Assembly (NCBI GenBank): GCA_026395405.1 | Contig: JAPLYU010000001.1 | Coordinates: forward strand, 645,024 to 696,228 | Reading direction: 5' to 3' | DNA from: Candidatus Saccharimonadota bacterium | Lineage (GTDB): Bacteria; Patescibacteriota; Saccharimonadia; Saccharimonadales; Saccharimonadaceae | Length of the DNA stretch: 51,205 bases | Shown here: one piece after another, positions 8,861 to 17,685 of the stretch | Layout: every line of letters begins with the position of its first letter | Position numbering within the stretch: the first letter of the stretch is position 1 | Notes under the pieces: generated by a model | Databases searched by the model: none | Told to the model about the DNA's origin: nothing | What the model saw: the letters and a program-made list of their open reading frames with translations, nothing else | Translations under genes and position numbers: made by a program

Positions 8861-9977
8861 CGGCAACAGTCACCAATATTACGAGCCCCATTAGTATCGA
8901 AAATCCGATTGTTTGGATTTTTTCTTCACGTTCCTTTGTGAGTTTCCTTTTAGTCAATCTAAAGAAGACCATGGTCGCCCATCTGCCCCCATCCAATGCT
9001 GGAATTGGTAAAACATTCATTACCGCAAGTGAAAGCGAGATAATTGCCGTTAGAAAAGTTAGTTGTACAAGACCTGCTTGTTCGGCTGCGGGAAATATTG
9101 TTCCGATTATACCAATAGGACCAGCCACACTACTGCTGACAGTATTTAATTCTGCAGACGCTGATTGTCGAACCGAGCTGTCGGGACTTAGTTGTGAAAC
9201 GAGTCCATGCACCAAACCACCGACCAGACTGCCGACACCCTGCAATGTAACCCATGTGAATTGAACTGTCGTTCCGATGCCAACTATCGGAGCTGACCAG
9301 GTTGATTTAATAACTTCACGTTGGCCCAAACCAGCACCGAAAATCTCTTTGCTTCCACTTTGTTTTAGTTTTACATCTACACTATTTTGGACGTTAGCCC
9401 TGGAATAAACGACCGATACTTTTTTACCTGCATTGCTTTTAATTTGATGCAGCAAGTCGTCAACTGTTGGGACATTTTGACCAGCGAATCGAATAATGCT
9501 ATCGCCATTTTTCAGTCCAGCTTTAACTGCCGGATAATCTGGAGTCAAATTAGATACTTCGACTGGCTGTGCAATCGTTTGAGTGTCACTGGGGACAGAA
9601 AATTGATTCGGCAATACCTTTGGCAGACCAATTAATGCAAGTATTGTTAGCAATACGGCAGCGACAAGCCAATTAGCAAAAACCCCTGCAAAAAGTATTT
9701 TTGTCTTATTTAAAAACGTCGCAGACCCATAATCCCCTTTTTTATTAGCTGCATCGTTTTCACCCTGTAGTTTTACGAATCCTCCTAGTGGAAGCCAGTT
9801 CAAGGTAAGTATTGTGCCGTTTTTTAATTTTTTACCCCAAGCTCGTGGGGGAAATCCTACCCCAAACTCTTCGACAACAACACCGTTTCGCCTGGACACA
9901 ATTGCATGCCCGAGTTCATGTACAGTAACCAGAAATACTAGTATAAGTAGCCCAGTAATTATTCCTATAATCAACAT
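8841..9977 (-). CDS. rseP: Site-2 protease family M50 (RseP-like)
   Basis: Zinc intramembrane protease that cuts membrane-bound anti-sigma factors or leftover signal peptides. HELGH zinc motif at residues 20-24 in the first membrane helix, one PDZ domain (about 125-215, with GLKNGDSIIRFAGQNV), and the third zinc ligand motif NVLPIPALDGGR near the C-terminus. 378 aa fits the family. In many bacteria the order is frr-uppS-(cdsA)-(dxr)-rseP-proS; here frr-uppS-rseP-CPBP-proS is kept with cdsA and dxr missing. GGGGGA lies upstream of the ATG. Confidence 0.92.
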   Translation of the reverse strand: MLIIGIITGLLILVFLVTVHELGHAIVSRRNGVVVEEFGVGFPPRAWGKKLKNGTILTLNWLPLGGFVKLQGENDAANKKGDYGSATFLNKTKILFAGVFANWLVAAVLLTILALIGLPKVLPNQFSVPSDTQTIAQPVEVSNLTPDYPAVKAGLKNGDSIIRFAGQNVPTVDDLLHQIKSNAGKKVSVVYSRANVQNSVDVKLKQSGSKEIFGAGLGQREVIKSTWSAPIVGIGTTVQFTWVTLQGVGSLVGGLVHGLVSQLSPDSSVRQSASAELNTVSSSVAGPIGIIGTIFPAAEQAGLVQLTFLTAIISLSLAVMNVLPIPALDGGRWATMVFFRLTKRKLTKEREEKIQTIGFSILMGLVILVTVADVAKFF

Positions 9978-9980
9978 AGC

Positions 9981-10673
9981 CTATCCCCCAAATCGCCTAG
10001 CACGTAAACTATATTGGTCAATAATTTTTGTAACGTCGTCTTTGGTTAAATCGGGCCACAATTTGTCGATAAACATAATTTCACTATAGGCGCAGCGCCA
10101 TAACATAAAATTCGAAATGCGCTTTTCACCACTAGTCCTGACTAGCAAGTCCAGTGGTGGTATTTCAGGATGATAAAGGTTTTGATTTATCAAATCTACC
10201 GATATATCGTCCGTCGGGACACCGGAATCAATGATTTTTTTAACTGTGTCGACAATCTCTTGTTGGCCACCGTAATTAAAACATACCGCAAACGTCCCGC
10301 CCGTGTTATTGGCGGTTTTATTTTCAGCGTTATCGATTGCTTTTAGAATACTGTCTTTGATATTTTCGCGCGATCCCATCACCAAAAGTCTGACATTGTT
10401 TTCTTCGAAAATATGCAGGTCCGACGTAAATGACCGCAGTACTAGGCTCATAAACTTTTCAACCTCGGATTTACTTCGTTTCCAATTCTCCGTACTAAAA
10501 ACGTAGGCCGATATATATTTGACGCCTCGCTCGAAAGTCGCAGAGATTATTTCCTGAAGAGCATTATAACCCGCTAAATGGCCTTCGTACGAAGGCAGGC
10601 CGTGTTTTTTCGCCCACCTCCTATTACCATCAACAATATACCCAATGTGTTCCGGAATAATTTTTTCTGTCAT
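9981..10673 (-). CDS. uppS: Isoprenyl transferase (undecaprenyl diphosphate synthase)
   Basis: cis-Prenyltransferase making the C55 lipid carrier for cell wall glycans. HIGYIVDGNRRWAKKHGL (catalytic Asp at residue 15 or so), GHLAGY, the YVFSTENWKRS substrate motif and the C-terminal DLLVRTSGEKRISNFMLW motif are all present. 230 aa is normal. Its ATG shares one base with the stop of frr (TAATG), so translation is coupled. Confidence 0.95.
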   Translation of the reverse strand: MTEKIIPEHIGYIVDGNRRWAKKHGLPSYEGHLAGYNALQEIISATFERGVKYISAYVFSTENWKRSKSEVEKFMSLVLRSFTSDLHIFEENNVRLLVMGSRENIKDSILKAIDNAENKTANNTGGTFAVCFNYGGQQEIVDTVKKIIDSGVPTDDISVDLINQNLYHPEIPPLDLLVRTSGEKRISNFMLWRCAYSEIMFIDKLWPDLTKDDVTKIIDQYSLRARRFGG

Positions 10674-11227
10674 TATATTTTCAGTATATCTCTCTCTTTG
10701 AGCAAGAATATTTCGTCAATTTTAGTATTGGCGTTTGCCATATTACTATCGATGTCTTTTTCAACTCGCTTTACGTCATCTTCGGAAAGCTCTTTAGCCT
10801 CTTTTTTACGTTTAGCTTCCTTAAGTGCTTCCTGACGAATATTTCGAAGTGAAATCCTTGCTTCTTCAACTTTTTCACTGGTTTGTTTAACGAGTAATTT
10901 GCGCCTCTCTTCAGTTAGTGGTGGCACAGGAACGCGAATAGTATGACCATCGTCACTGGGGTTAAAGCCCAGAGCTTGGTCGGCGCGGATAGCTGCCGTT
11001 ATTGCCTGGATATTATTGGGGTCAAAAGGAGTTATTTGCAACATTTGCGCTTCAGGAGCAGCGATACTTGCAACCTGGTTTAGGGGCATCTGTACACCGT
11101 AAACTTCGGCTTTTACACCATCCAATTGGCTAGGATGAGCCCGGCCCGTGCGAACTTTCTTAAGCTCTTCTTCGAACCGATTAATAGTTTGTTTAAATTT
11201 CTCTTCGTAGGGTTTAGTGTCAAACAT
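10673..11227 (-). CDS. frr: Ribosome recycling factor
   Basis: RRF splits the 70S post-termination complex together with EF-G. 184 aa, with the three-helix bundle and the hallmark segments KVRTGRAHPS, PEAQMLQITPFDP, IRVPVPPLTEERRK and the C-terminal DEIFLLKERDIL. An extended -10 (TGTTACAAT) ends 9 nt before the ATG, giving an almost leaderless message. A strong terminator hairpin (11246-11276) insulates it from tsf, so frr-uppS-rseP-CPBP-proS is probably a separate transcription unit. Confidence 0.96.
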   Translation of the reverse strand: MFDTKPYEEKFKQTINRFEEELKKVRTGRAHPSQLDGVKAEVYGVQMPLNQVASIAAPEAQMLQITPFDPNNIQAITAAIRADQALGFNPSDDGHTIRVPVPPLTEERRKLLVKQTSEKVEEARISLRNIRQEALKEAKRKKEAKELSEDDVKRVEKDIDSNMANANTKIDEIFLLKERDILKI

Positions 11228-11245
11228 TATATATATATTGTAACA

Positions 11246-11276
11246 AAATAACTACGTAATCCCTACGTAGTTATTT
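11246..11276 (-). terminator. Rho-independent terminator after tsf
   Basis: Perfect 13-bp inverted repeat (11246-11258 with 11264-11276, arm AAATAACTACGTA) with a 5-nt loop, followed on the minus strand by TTTTG. It separates rpsB-tsf from frr. Confidence 0.88.
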
Positions 11277-11292
11277 AATAAATTACCGCTAT

Positions 11293-11889
11293 TTATTCGC
11301 TTACGCCCAGCTCAATGCGCTTGAATTGGCGAATGATTAAATTCTCGCCGGTTTTAGAGATGTTCTCTTTGACAAAATCCTTAACGGTCTGTTTTTCGTT
11401 TTTAATAAATACTTGTTCAAGTAGTACCTTTTCAGCAAAATACTTTTTAACCTGTCCTTCAACGATTTTCTTAGCAATATCGGCTGGTTTACCTTCGGCC
11501 TTAACTCGCTCCATCGACTCATTCTCAACACGCTTCATTTCATCTGCTGGGATGTCTTCTTCGCTAACATATTGCGGAGACATTGATGCAACTTGAAGTG
11601 CAATTTCATGGACAAAAGCTTTAAAATTATCGGTCCTAGCAACAAAATCAGTTTCGCAGTTTACTTCGACTAAAACGCCGATTCGTCCATTGTGTATATA
11701 ACCATCAATTAGACCCTGCCTGGCTTCGCGGTTACCTTTTTTCTCGGCTTTCGTGACACCTTTTTTTCGAAGTTCAGCAAGCGCCTTATCAAAATCACCT
11801 TTTGCATCGACTAGCGCTGCCTTGGCGTCGGTTAAACCAATTCCTGATAATTCTTTTAATTTCCTAATATCGTCAATTGATACGCCCAT
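11293..11889 (-). CDS. tsf: Translation elongation factor Ts, short form
   Basis: Guanine nucleotide exchange factor for EF-Tu. N-terminal UBA-like domain with IRKLKELSGIGLTDAKAAL, the EF-Tu contact motif VNCETDFVARTDNF, then a single short dimerisation subdomain. At 198 aa it belongs to the short class seen in Thermus, cyanobacteria and reduced genomes (E. coli 283 aa). Four bases separate it from rpsB, the usual ancient pair. Confidence 0.95.
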   Translation of the reverse strand: MGVSIDDIRKLKELSGIGLTDAKAALVDAKGDFDKALAELRKKGVTKAEKKGNREARQGLIDGYIHNGRIGVLVEVNCETDFVARTDNFKAFVHEIALQVASMSPQYVSEEDIPADEMKRVENESMERVKAEGKPADIAKKIVEGQVKKYFAEKVLLEQVFIKNEKQTVKDFVKENISKTGENLIIRQFKRIELGVSE

Positions 11890-11892
11890 TTT

Positions 11893-12639
11893 TTATTTCT
11901 CCTTTACTTCTTCAGGTTTTTTATCTACAATTGTATCGATTTTTGCTTTTGCGGAACCTTGGCCTTCAGCAATAGCAGAACTTACATAATCTAAAATCAG
12001 TTGAACACCCTTAATCGCATCGTCATTACCAGGGATAACATAGTCAATCAAGGTTGGATCTGCGTTTGTATCGACAATCGCTACCACTGGGATTCCTAGG
12101 GTTTTCGCCTCTTTGATTGCATTAGCATCACCCAAAACATCAATTACCAGTAGTGCTCCTGGTTTTCCATTTAAATCTTTGATGCCGCCGTATTTGACAT
12201 TCAAATCGTCAATTTCTTCCTGAAAACGTTGTACTTCAAGTTTTGAATAACGCTTTTCCAAGTCCCCGGAAATCATTCGCTTTTCCAAGTCTTTTAGTTT
12301 TTTAATTTGTTGAGTGACGGTCGCAACGTTCGTCAGCGTTCCACCCAACCATCGTTCGGTCATATACGGTTGCTTAGATGAAACCGCTGCTTCACGAATA
12401 ATGTCTTTGGTGTGTTTTTTCGTACCGACAAACAAAACCTGTTTGCCATTTCCTATTACTCGCGTGATGAACGGTAACGCGACTTCTAAACCTTGGACTG
12501 TTTTTTCAAGGTTAATTATGTGACTTTCCTGACGCTTGCTGTGAATGTACTGCGCCATTTTTGGATTCCAGTGACTGGTTTTGTGACCAAAATGCACGCC
12601 CGATTCAAACAATGCTTTTATATCGACATTAGATGCCAT
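11893..12639 (-). CDS. rpsB: 30S ribosomal protein S2
   Basis: S2 family signature is clear: ALFESGVHFGHKTSHWNPKM, FVGTKKHTKDIIREAA, RWLGGTLTN, and the late PVVAIVDTNADPTLIDYVIPGNDDA. 248 aa. An AAGGAG ribosome binding site precedes the ATG. A near-consensus promoter lies about 84 nt upstream of the start (12730-12758), leaving room for a leader that could carry S2 autoregulation. Confidence 0.97.
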   Translation of the reverse strand: MASNVDIKALFESGVHFGHKTSHWNPKMAQYIHSKRQESHIINLEKTVQGLEVALPFITRVIGNGKQVLFVGTKKHTKDIIREAAVSSKQPYMTERWLGGTLTNVATVTQQIKKLKDLEKRMISGDLEKRYSKLEVQRFQEEIDDLNVKYGGIKDLNGKPGALLVIDVLGDANAIKEAKTLGIPVVAIVDTNADPTLIDYVIPGNDDAIKGVQLILDYVSSAIAEGQGSAKAKIDTIVDKKPEEVKEK

Positions 12640-12729
12640 AATATTTTGAACTCCTTTTCCTTCACCTATGCGTCCGATTGATATCAGGAGTTACCGCATA
12701 AGTTGTTTCTTTAATTTAATTACTAGACA

Positions 12730-12758
12730 ATTGTACCTCTTTAGGCGATTATTTTCAA
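12730..12758 (-). promoter_or_regulatory. Promoter of rpsB-tsf
   Basis: On the minus strand, -35 TTGAAA (12753-12758), 17-nt spacer, -10 TACAAT (12730-12735). Expected start near 12723. It is back-to-back with the rpmE promoter. Confidence 0.75.
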
Positions 12759-12772
12759 TAGCGGCCGACCCT

Positions 12773-12801
12773 TTGACATTTCTCTTAAAAACAGATACAA
12801 T
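12773..12801 (+). promoter_or_regulatory. Consensus promoter of rpmE (leaderless)
   Basis: TTGACA (12773-12778), 17-nt spacer, TACAAT (12796-12801). The ATG at 12812 is only 10 nt after the -10, so the 5' leader would be 0-4 nt. Confidence 0.82.
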
Positions 12802-12811
12802 AGTCCAGATT

Positions 12812-13132
12812 ATGAAAACCAATTTACACCCAACCGATTATCGTCCCGTCGTATTTAGCGATGACGTGGCTGGGTTTGCGTTTTTGACCCAGTCTACTGC
12901 GCAGACCAAAGAAACTATTAAATGGGAAGATGGAAACGAATATCCTCTTGTTAAGGTGCATATTTCATCAGCATCTCACCCATTCTTTACTGGAGAAGAA
13001 AAAATCATCGACACCGAAGGTCGTGTTGATCGTTATAAAGCAAAGTTTGCTGCTGCCGAAGCTCGTAAGGTTGCCCTAGCAAACAAAGCTAAAAAAGCTA
13101 AAGTATCAAAAGCTAAAAAAGCCGAACGATAA
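12812..13132 (+). CDS. rpmE2: 50S ribosomal protein L31, type B
   Basis: L31 type [43 protein letters not shown] and [14 protein letters not shown] match the zinc-free paralogue (no CxxC). 106 aa including a Lys/Ala-rich tail of about 30 residues that probably threads into rRNA. I rejected an upstream in-frame start at 12668 because it lies before the promoter. No Shine-Dalgarno is visible, consistent with a leaderless transcript. Confidence 0.93.
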   Translation: MKTNLHPTDYRPVVFSDDVAGFAFLTQSTAQTKETIKWEDGNEYPLVKVHISSASHPFFTGEEKIIDTEGRVDRYKAKFAAAEARKVALANKAKKAKVSKAKKAER

Positions 13133-13143
13133 AGTTTGAATTT

Positions 13144-13178
13144 AAAGAAGGGCTACCTAACAAGATAGCCCTTCTTTT
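13144..13178 (+). terminator. Terminator after rpmE
   Basis: 12-bp inverted repeat (arm AAAGAAGGGCTA, 13144-13155 with 13166-13177) followed by a short T-run. Confidence 0.85.
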
Positions 13179-13207
13179 GTTACAATAAACTTGATAGGAA
13201 AACTATA

Positions 13208-14308
13208 ATGGCAAAAATTTCTTTGAACATCGATGAATTACAGCTCGAGCGCAACGAGCTTGGTTCTTTTTTGTCTACGCCATCTTCCTATTCCGACCCA
13301 GACTACTCGCAAAAACATAAACGACTGACCGAACTAGATAATATCCTAGAAAAAGCCAACTTGCGCAAAAGTCTGGAAGGTCAACTATCCGAAGCTGTTG
13401 AATTATCCAACGGAAACGACGAGCTGGCCGAAATGGCAAAGCAGGAAGTCATTACAATTACAAATCAACTGCAAAAAATTGAAGATGATTTATTTGAAAT
13501 GCTTACCAAAAAGGACGAGAACGACGAAAAAAACGTAATTATTGAGATACGCGCAGGCGCCGGTGGCGACGAGGCCAGCCTATTTGCCAGTGAATTATAC
13601 CGTATGTATTTGCGGTATTGTGAAACACATCGCCTTAAAACCGAACTTATAAGTGAAAGTGTAAATGATTCCGGCGGATACAAAGAAGTAATATTTAGTG
13701 TTAAGGGCCCTGCCCGTTCTGTCGAACAGACAGGCGGGGACGCCCCGTATGCAAGACTTAAATTTGAATCTGGCGTTCATCGGGTTCAGCGGATTCCAAC
13801 GACCGAGTCGCAGGGACGAATCCACACCAGTACAGCGACTGTTGCCGTCCTTCCCGAAGCCAAAGAGACCGACATTCAAATCGACCCGGCAGACCTACGA
13901 ATCGACATTTTTCGCGCCAGTGGACACGGCGGCCAGTCCGTCAACACAACCGACAGTGCAGTACGAATCACCCATATACCCAGTGGTATGGTTGTAACAA
14001 ACCAAGATGAAAAATCCCAGATAAAAAATAAAGATAAGGCTATGGGTGTGCTTCGTAGCCGCCTATTGCAACAAAAAATCGAATCAGAAACCGCCAAAGA
14101 AACCGCAAAACGCCGCAGTTTAATCGGATCAGGCGATCGTAGCGAAAAAATTCGCACTTATAACTTCCCCCAGGATAGAATTACCGACCACCGCATCGGC
14201 TATTCCCGCAGCAATATTTCCGGCGCCCTAAACGGTGATATCGACGATTTAATAGAACAATTACAAAATTATGAACGCGAACTTGCCGCAGCAAACGCCA
14301 ACAATTAA
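13208..14308 (+). CDS. prfA: Peptide chain release factor 1 with a 10-residue palindrome-encoded insertion
   Basis: RF1 reads UAA/UAG and triggers peptidyl-tRNA hydrolysis. The GGQ motif is in [17 protein letters not shown], and the codon-recognition PxT motif is PTT in [11 protein letters not shown], which marks RF1 rather than RF2. 366 aa. Residues 168-177 ([10 protein letters not shown]) are encoded exactly by a 30-bp palindromic repeat at 13709-13738; removing it gives [17 protein letters not shown], the normal family sequence. AGGA lies 8-9 nt before the ATG. The end overlaps prmC, whose product methylates the GGQ glutamine. Confidence 0.97.
   Translation: MAKISLNIDELQLERNELGSFLSTPSSYSDPDYSQKHKRLTELDNILEKANLRKSLEGQLSEAVELSNGNDELAEMAKQEVITITNQLQKIEDDLFEMLTKKDENDEKNVIIEIRAGAGGDEASLFASELYRMYLRYCETHRLKTELISESVNDSGGYKEVIFSVKGPARSVEQTGGDAPYARLKFESGVHRVQRIPTTESQGRIHTSTATVAVLPEAKETDIQIDPADLRIDIFRASGHGGQSVNTTDSAVRITHIPSGMVVTNQDEKSQIKNKDKAMGVLRSRLLQQKIESETAKETAKRRSLIGSGDRSEKIRTYNFPQDRITDHRIGYSRSNISGALNGDIDDLIEQLQNYERELAAANANN
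13709..13738 (-). repeat. 30-bp palindromic element, copy 1, in frame inside prfA
   Basis: On the minus strand it begins CCCGCCTGTCTG and ends ACGGGCAGG, 30 bp in all, and can fold into a hairpin (outer stem GCCTGT/ACGGGC, inner stem CTG/CAG). It begins and ends exactly on codon boundaries and leaves no visible target duplication. Two further 30-bp copies lie at 50184-50213 and 50414-50443. Confidence 0.88.
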
Positions 14309-15119
14309 AGATTGGCTGGGTATCGCCTGCGACCAGTTGTCAAAAATTGGCATAACTAGCGCCAAACTGGATTCCGAAATTATTCTTGCGTATATTTTGG
14401 GTAAAAATCGTACATATTTGCACGCGCACGCCAATCGGGTAGTAGACAAACAAAATACAATAAAAGCTAATGCGCAACTGAAAAGACGGCTGGGCCACAC
14501 GCCTATCGCCTACATTGTCGGAAATAAAGAATTTTATGGACGAGAATTTATTGTTTCACCGGACGTTCTTATCCCCCGCCCTGAATCCGAAGATATCATT
14601 GATATATTGAAACAAATATTACCAGCTACCAGCTACCGACTTCCGACTATTAAATTAATCGATGTCGGCACCGGAAGTGGATGTCTGGGGATTACTGCAA
14701 AATTAGAATTTCCCCTCCTAGACGTAACTTTGACAGACACCAGCGAAAAAGCCTTGATAGTTGCAAAACAAAATGCAAAAAAATATACAGTTGAAATAAA
14801 TTACTTACAGGACGACTTGTTACAAAATTACCACAGTAAACCCAATATTATTATTGCTAACCTTCCATATGTCGATACATCTTGGGACCGATCGCCCGAA
14901 ACAAATTTCGAGCCAAGTTTAGCACTATTTGCCGATAAAGGCGGTCTGTCAATGAACGAACGGATTATTGTTCAGGCATCGGAAATTTTAACTAAAAACG
15001 GTTATTTAGTAATCGAAGCCGACCCGGATCAACATTCACATTTATCTGAATGTGCAAAAAAATACCGTTTTGACCCAGAACAAATATTGAATTACGTTAT
15101 CGCATTTAAAAAATTATGA
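14271..15119 (+). CDS. prmC: Release factor glutamine methyltransferase PrmC/HemK
   Basis: SAM-dependent methyltransferase that N5-methylates the Gln of the GGQ motif of release factors. N-terminal helical domain (1-80), SAM motif [14 protein letters not shown], and the catalytic NPPY-type motif as NLPY in IIANLPYVD. 282 aa. It overlaps the end of prfA by 38 nt, the classic prfA-prmC pair. A heptanucleotide repeat (14620-14647) encodes part of the linker ahead of motif I. Confidence 0.94.
   Translation: MNANLPQQTPTIKDWLGIACDQLSKIGITSAKLDSEIILAYILGKNRTYLHAHANRVVDKQNTIKANAQLKRRLGHTPIAYIVGNKEFYGREFIVSPDVLIPRPESEDIIDILKQILPATSYRLPTIKLIDVGTGSGCLGITAKLEFPLLDVTLTDTSEKALIVAKQNAKKYTVEINYLQDDLLQNYHSKPNIIIANLPYVDTSWDRSPETNFEPSLALFADKGGLSMNERIIVQASEILTKNGYLVIEADPDQHSHLSECAKKYRFDPEQILNYVIAFKKL
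14620..14647 (+). repeat. Four heptanucleotide units within prmC
   Basis: Units TACCAGC, TACCAGC, TACCGAC, TTCCGAC in direct tandem. They encode LPATSYRLP-type residues in the linker between the N-terminal and catalytic domains. A 7-nt unit would shift the frame unless gained or lost in threes. Confidence 0.7.
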
Positions 15120-15920
15120 AACTCCAGTACTGACACCATTGAAAAATAGTATTAGTACGCCGACGATTGCTATGGTGAAAATAAGTGGAAGAAAAATGTC
15201 ATTCATTCTTATTTTTTGGTGGTGATAGTATGAATCATAAGATTTATAAGTTAAAAACCCAACGCAAAGAACAATTACCGAAACCTGTGGTAACATCATA
15301 TTCGAAACAAACGGAATACGATAAGCTATTGTCCAGTGGTAAGCTAGCCAGCTTATTTCTGCCAACATCAAACCCCAAACAAGACTTAAAAATTCTGTGT
15401 GGCTTTCGTCGTCATAAGTACCCAATACGTGCCTGGCGGTTGCGTAACCCACTAGCCATACGAGAATAACAGCTATAGAAGCTATCCAGCTGTATGATAG
15501 ATAGAAGATTGATGTGACGCCTACAAATAATGCAGTTCCAGCCTGGGCGACAATATATACTCTTTTTGACTGGGATTTTATAAACAACAACCAAATAATA
15601 TCCAAGATTACCAATATCGACTGTACGACAAAAACCTGTGTACTACTGGCGCCCCCCAAGCTGGCTACATATAATAGAACAACGAAACTGATACTGACGA
15701 TAATACTTACTAGGTTGGCTTGGATATTTGCAAACCAAAAACGAGGCCTTACGGCAAAAATCCGCCACTTCCCGACAAGAACAATTGCAAAAGCTAACAA
15801 GAACGAACCTGTGGTCCTAATGGTTACCATCAAAAGTATGGCTATGCCGATATTAAGCCCGACATAAACAACTTCACTCAGAAGTGACCTTCGCTTTTTT
15901 ATTGTTTTTAGAAACTCCAT
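15114..15920 (-). CDS. Multi-pass membrane protein of unknown function
   Basis: 268 aa with about eight hydrophobic stretches and few charged residues between them; I recognise no motif. It converges with prmC (ends overlap by 6 nt). An extended -10 (TGGTATACT) ends 10 nt before the ATG. Lies downstream of the LCP-family wall gene on the same strand, so an envelope role is possible but only inferred from position. Confidence 0.7.
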   Translation of the reverse strand: MEFLKTIKKRRSLLSEVVYVGLNIGIAILLMVTIRTTGSFLLAFAIVLVGKWRIFAVRPRFWFANIQANLVSIIVSISFVVLLYVASLGGASSTQVFVVQSILVILDIIWLLFIKSQSKRVYIVAQAGTALFVGVTSIFYLSYSWIASIAVILVWLVGYATARHVLGTYDDESHTEFLSLVWGLMLAEISWLAYHWTIAYRIPFVSNMMLPQVSVIVLCVGFLTYKSYDSYYHHQKIRMNDIFLPLIFTIAIVGVLILFFNGVSTGVS

Positions 15921-15953
15921 ATCAATAGCCAGTATACCACGATGGCATATCCC

Positions 15954-17585
15954 TTAGGTGGTTGTTGACCCGTAAATTATTACAAATCGCACAGTATTAT
16001 CGACGACAATTGGTGGAGCTGTTGTCTTGAGCTTTATGTTGTACATACTTGCCAATTTTTTAGCAGTTGCAGCGTCACTAGTTCCTATTCTATATATTTC
16101 TACGTTTTCATAAGTTCCGTCAGGGGCTGTTTTAACCCCTGTGACGTTAAACCCGTCTTTTGTTAGTGAATCAGCTTTTGACTGCCCATAGCCGGTTTGG
16201 CCAGTGCCGTTAAGTACAACGATTGGCGCTGCTTCTTTGGCTACTGGATTGTTACTAAGGTTTTTATGGATGAATGCCTGAACACCCGTGTAATCGAATA
16301 TTCCCTCTGATGGCATTACGACACTCATGCCACCATAACTACCGGTTTTTACGACAGCGTTGTCTCCATCAATCAGGCTTAGGGTGTGGATGTCGTTTGG
16401 TTTTATATCGCCCCCAACCTGCATTAATGTTCTGATTTCTTTGGTTTGTATGTTTGTCCGAAGGTTGTTACCCAATGTGTCGATTAATTTTGTAACTGCC
16501 CCTATATTCGTTACTGTGCCAGTGCTTGTTGCTTTGTTTTTTAGGGCAATCATAATTTTTTGCTGATTTTTCTCTCGATCAAAGTTTGACTTAGCCAACC
16601 CATAGGTCGGTGAGCTGTCTCCCCTGGCCATTGTTAAGTACATAGCTGCCGTTCCATCTAAGCGGTGGACTCCGTTGGTATATTTAACCAGGAAGCATTT
16701 GTAGTTACAGCGCCAGTCAAAATTTCGGTCCAATATCCCGGGCGCCCCGTCACCCTCTATGTTTACATCAATCCCGCCAACAGCATCAACGGCTTCTTTT
16801 ACAACAGTCTGATTAACATGGACGCCATACTGAATGTCTAAACCGAAAATATCTCCGACGAACTTTTGCGTTTTAGTCAGACGGTCTTGTTCGGCAGAGC
16901 TGCTGGTGCCGTCGTTTGTGCAACTGAAGTATTCGTTAATTTTCCCGGCATATCCCGAAACGCAGGCTGCACCAAACTGTACATATAAATCACGGGGTAT
17001 GCTGAACATGTATGCGTTTTTTGCTTTTTGATCGATACTCAGAACCATCATTGTATCTGTTAAGTTAGATCCAGGATGACCGGGATCATCCTCGGTAGTT
17101 CCTAGTATCAAAAAGTTGCTGCGTCCATTACTGTCCGTTTTTAGCGCTTGGCTTTGGAACAAATCGAAAATACTACCTTGAAAAATATTTCCTCCGGCAG
17201 CAATGAACCTATAGGCAACATAACCACCGCCAGCCAGCACTATTACTATCAATATAATTGCAATCCACTTTACTAGCCTTTTTACCTTATTTTTCGGCTT
17301 TTTAGCCATTTTCTTTAGACGTCGGCGTTGCCTTCGGCTAGGTTTTTTCACTGGTTTTTTAGTCCCGTCAATATCCCGAAGCGATTCATCGATATCCGAA
17401 CGCTTAACGCCAATCCCAGATTGTGGTTTGCTTTCGTGGTGCATTAATGGTTCATCCGGTTCCGGTATTTTTCTTTCGTGAAACCCTATTATATTGTTCC
17501 CGCTGGACCCAGAAATTACTTCACCAATACTATTACCGGCACGTCTGGGAATAAATCCATCAATTGAGGAATGACTTTCTTTCAT
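15954..17585 (-). CDS. LytR-CpsA-Psr (LCP) family glycopolymer transferase
   Basis: LCP enzymes move undecaprenyl-linked glycopolymers onto peptidoglycan on the outer face. 543 aa: long basic cytoplasmic N-terminus, one membrane helix (about 107-127), LCP domain (about 150-390) with DTMMVLSIDQ, FSIPRDLYV and a conserved arginine-containing YLTMARGD segment, and a C-terminal LytR_C domain (about 440-540, VVLNGTGQTGYGQSKAD). The ATG at 17583-17585 is the first in the frame. Confidence 0.9.
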   Translation of the reverse strand: MKESHSSIDGFIPRRAGNSIGEVISGSSGNNIIGFHERKIPEPDEPLMHHESKPQSGIGVKRSDIDESLRDIDGTKKPVKKPSRRQRRRLKKMAKKPKNKVKRLVKWIAIILIVIVLAGGGYVAYRFIAAGGNIFQGSIFDLFQSQALKTDSNGRSNFLILGTTEDDPGHPGSNLTDTMMVLSIDQKAKNAYMFSIPRDLYVQFGAACVSGYAGKINEYFSCTNDGTSSSAEQDRLTKTQKFVGDIFGLDIQYGVHVNQTVVKEAVDAVGGIDVNIEGDGAPGILDRNFDWRCNYKCFLVKYTNGVHRLDGTAAMYLTMARGDSSPTYGLAKSNFDREKNQQKIMIALKNKATSTGTVTNIGAVTKLIDTLGNNLRTNIQTKEIRTLMQVGGDIKPNDIHTLSLIDGDNAVVKTGSYGGMSVVMPSEGIFDYTGVQAFIHKNLSNNPVAKEAAPIVVLNGTGQTGYGQSKADSLTKDGFNVTGVKTAPDGTYENVEIYRIGTSDAATAKKLASMYNIKLKTTAPPIVVDNTVRFVIIYGSTTT

Positions 17586-17685
17586 AAATACTCATACTAC
17601 TATACCTAACTTTGAAGCATATTAAAACACTCCGCCGCCCACTTAAGGTATCGATATAATCTTAAAAAGTGTATAGTAATAAAGT

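Noticed and set aside
13208-14308. Release factor 2 instead of RF1
   Set aside because: The recognition motif is PTT (PxT of RF1), not SPF.
3957-15119. Recoding of UGA as glycine
   Set aside because: Several genes (ABC ATPase, prmC, CYTH) end naturally at TGA with overlapping downstream starts.
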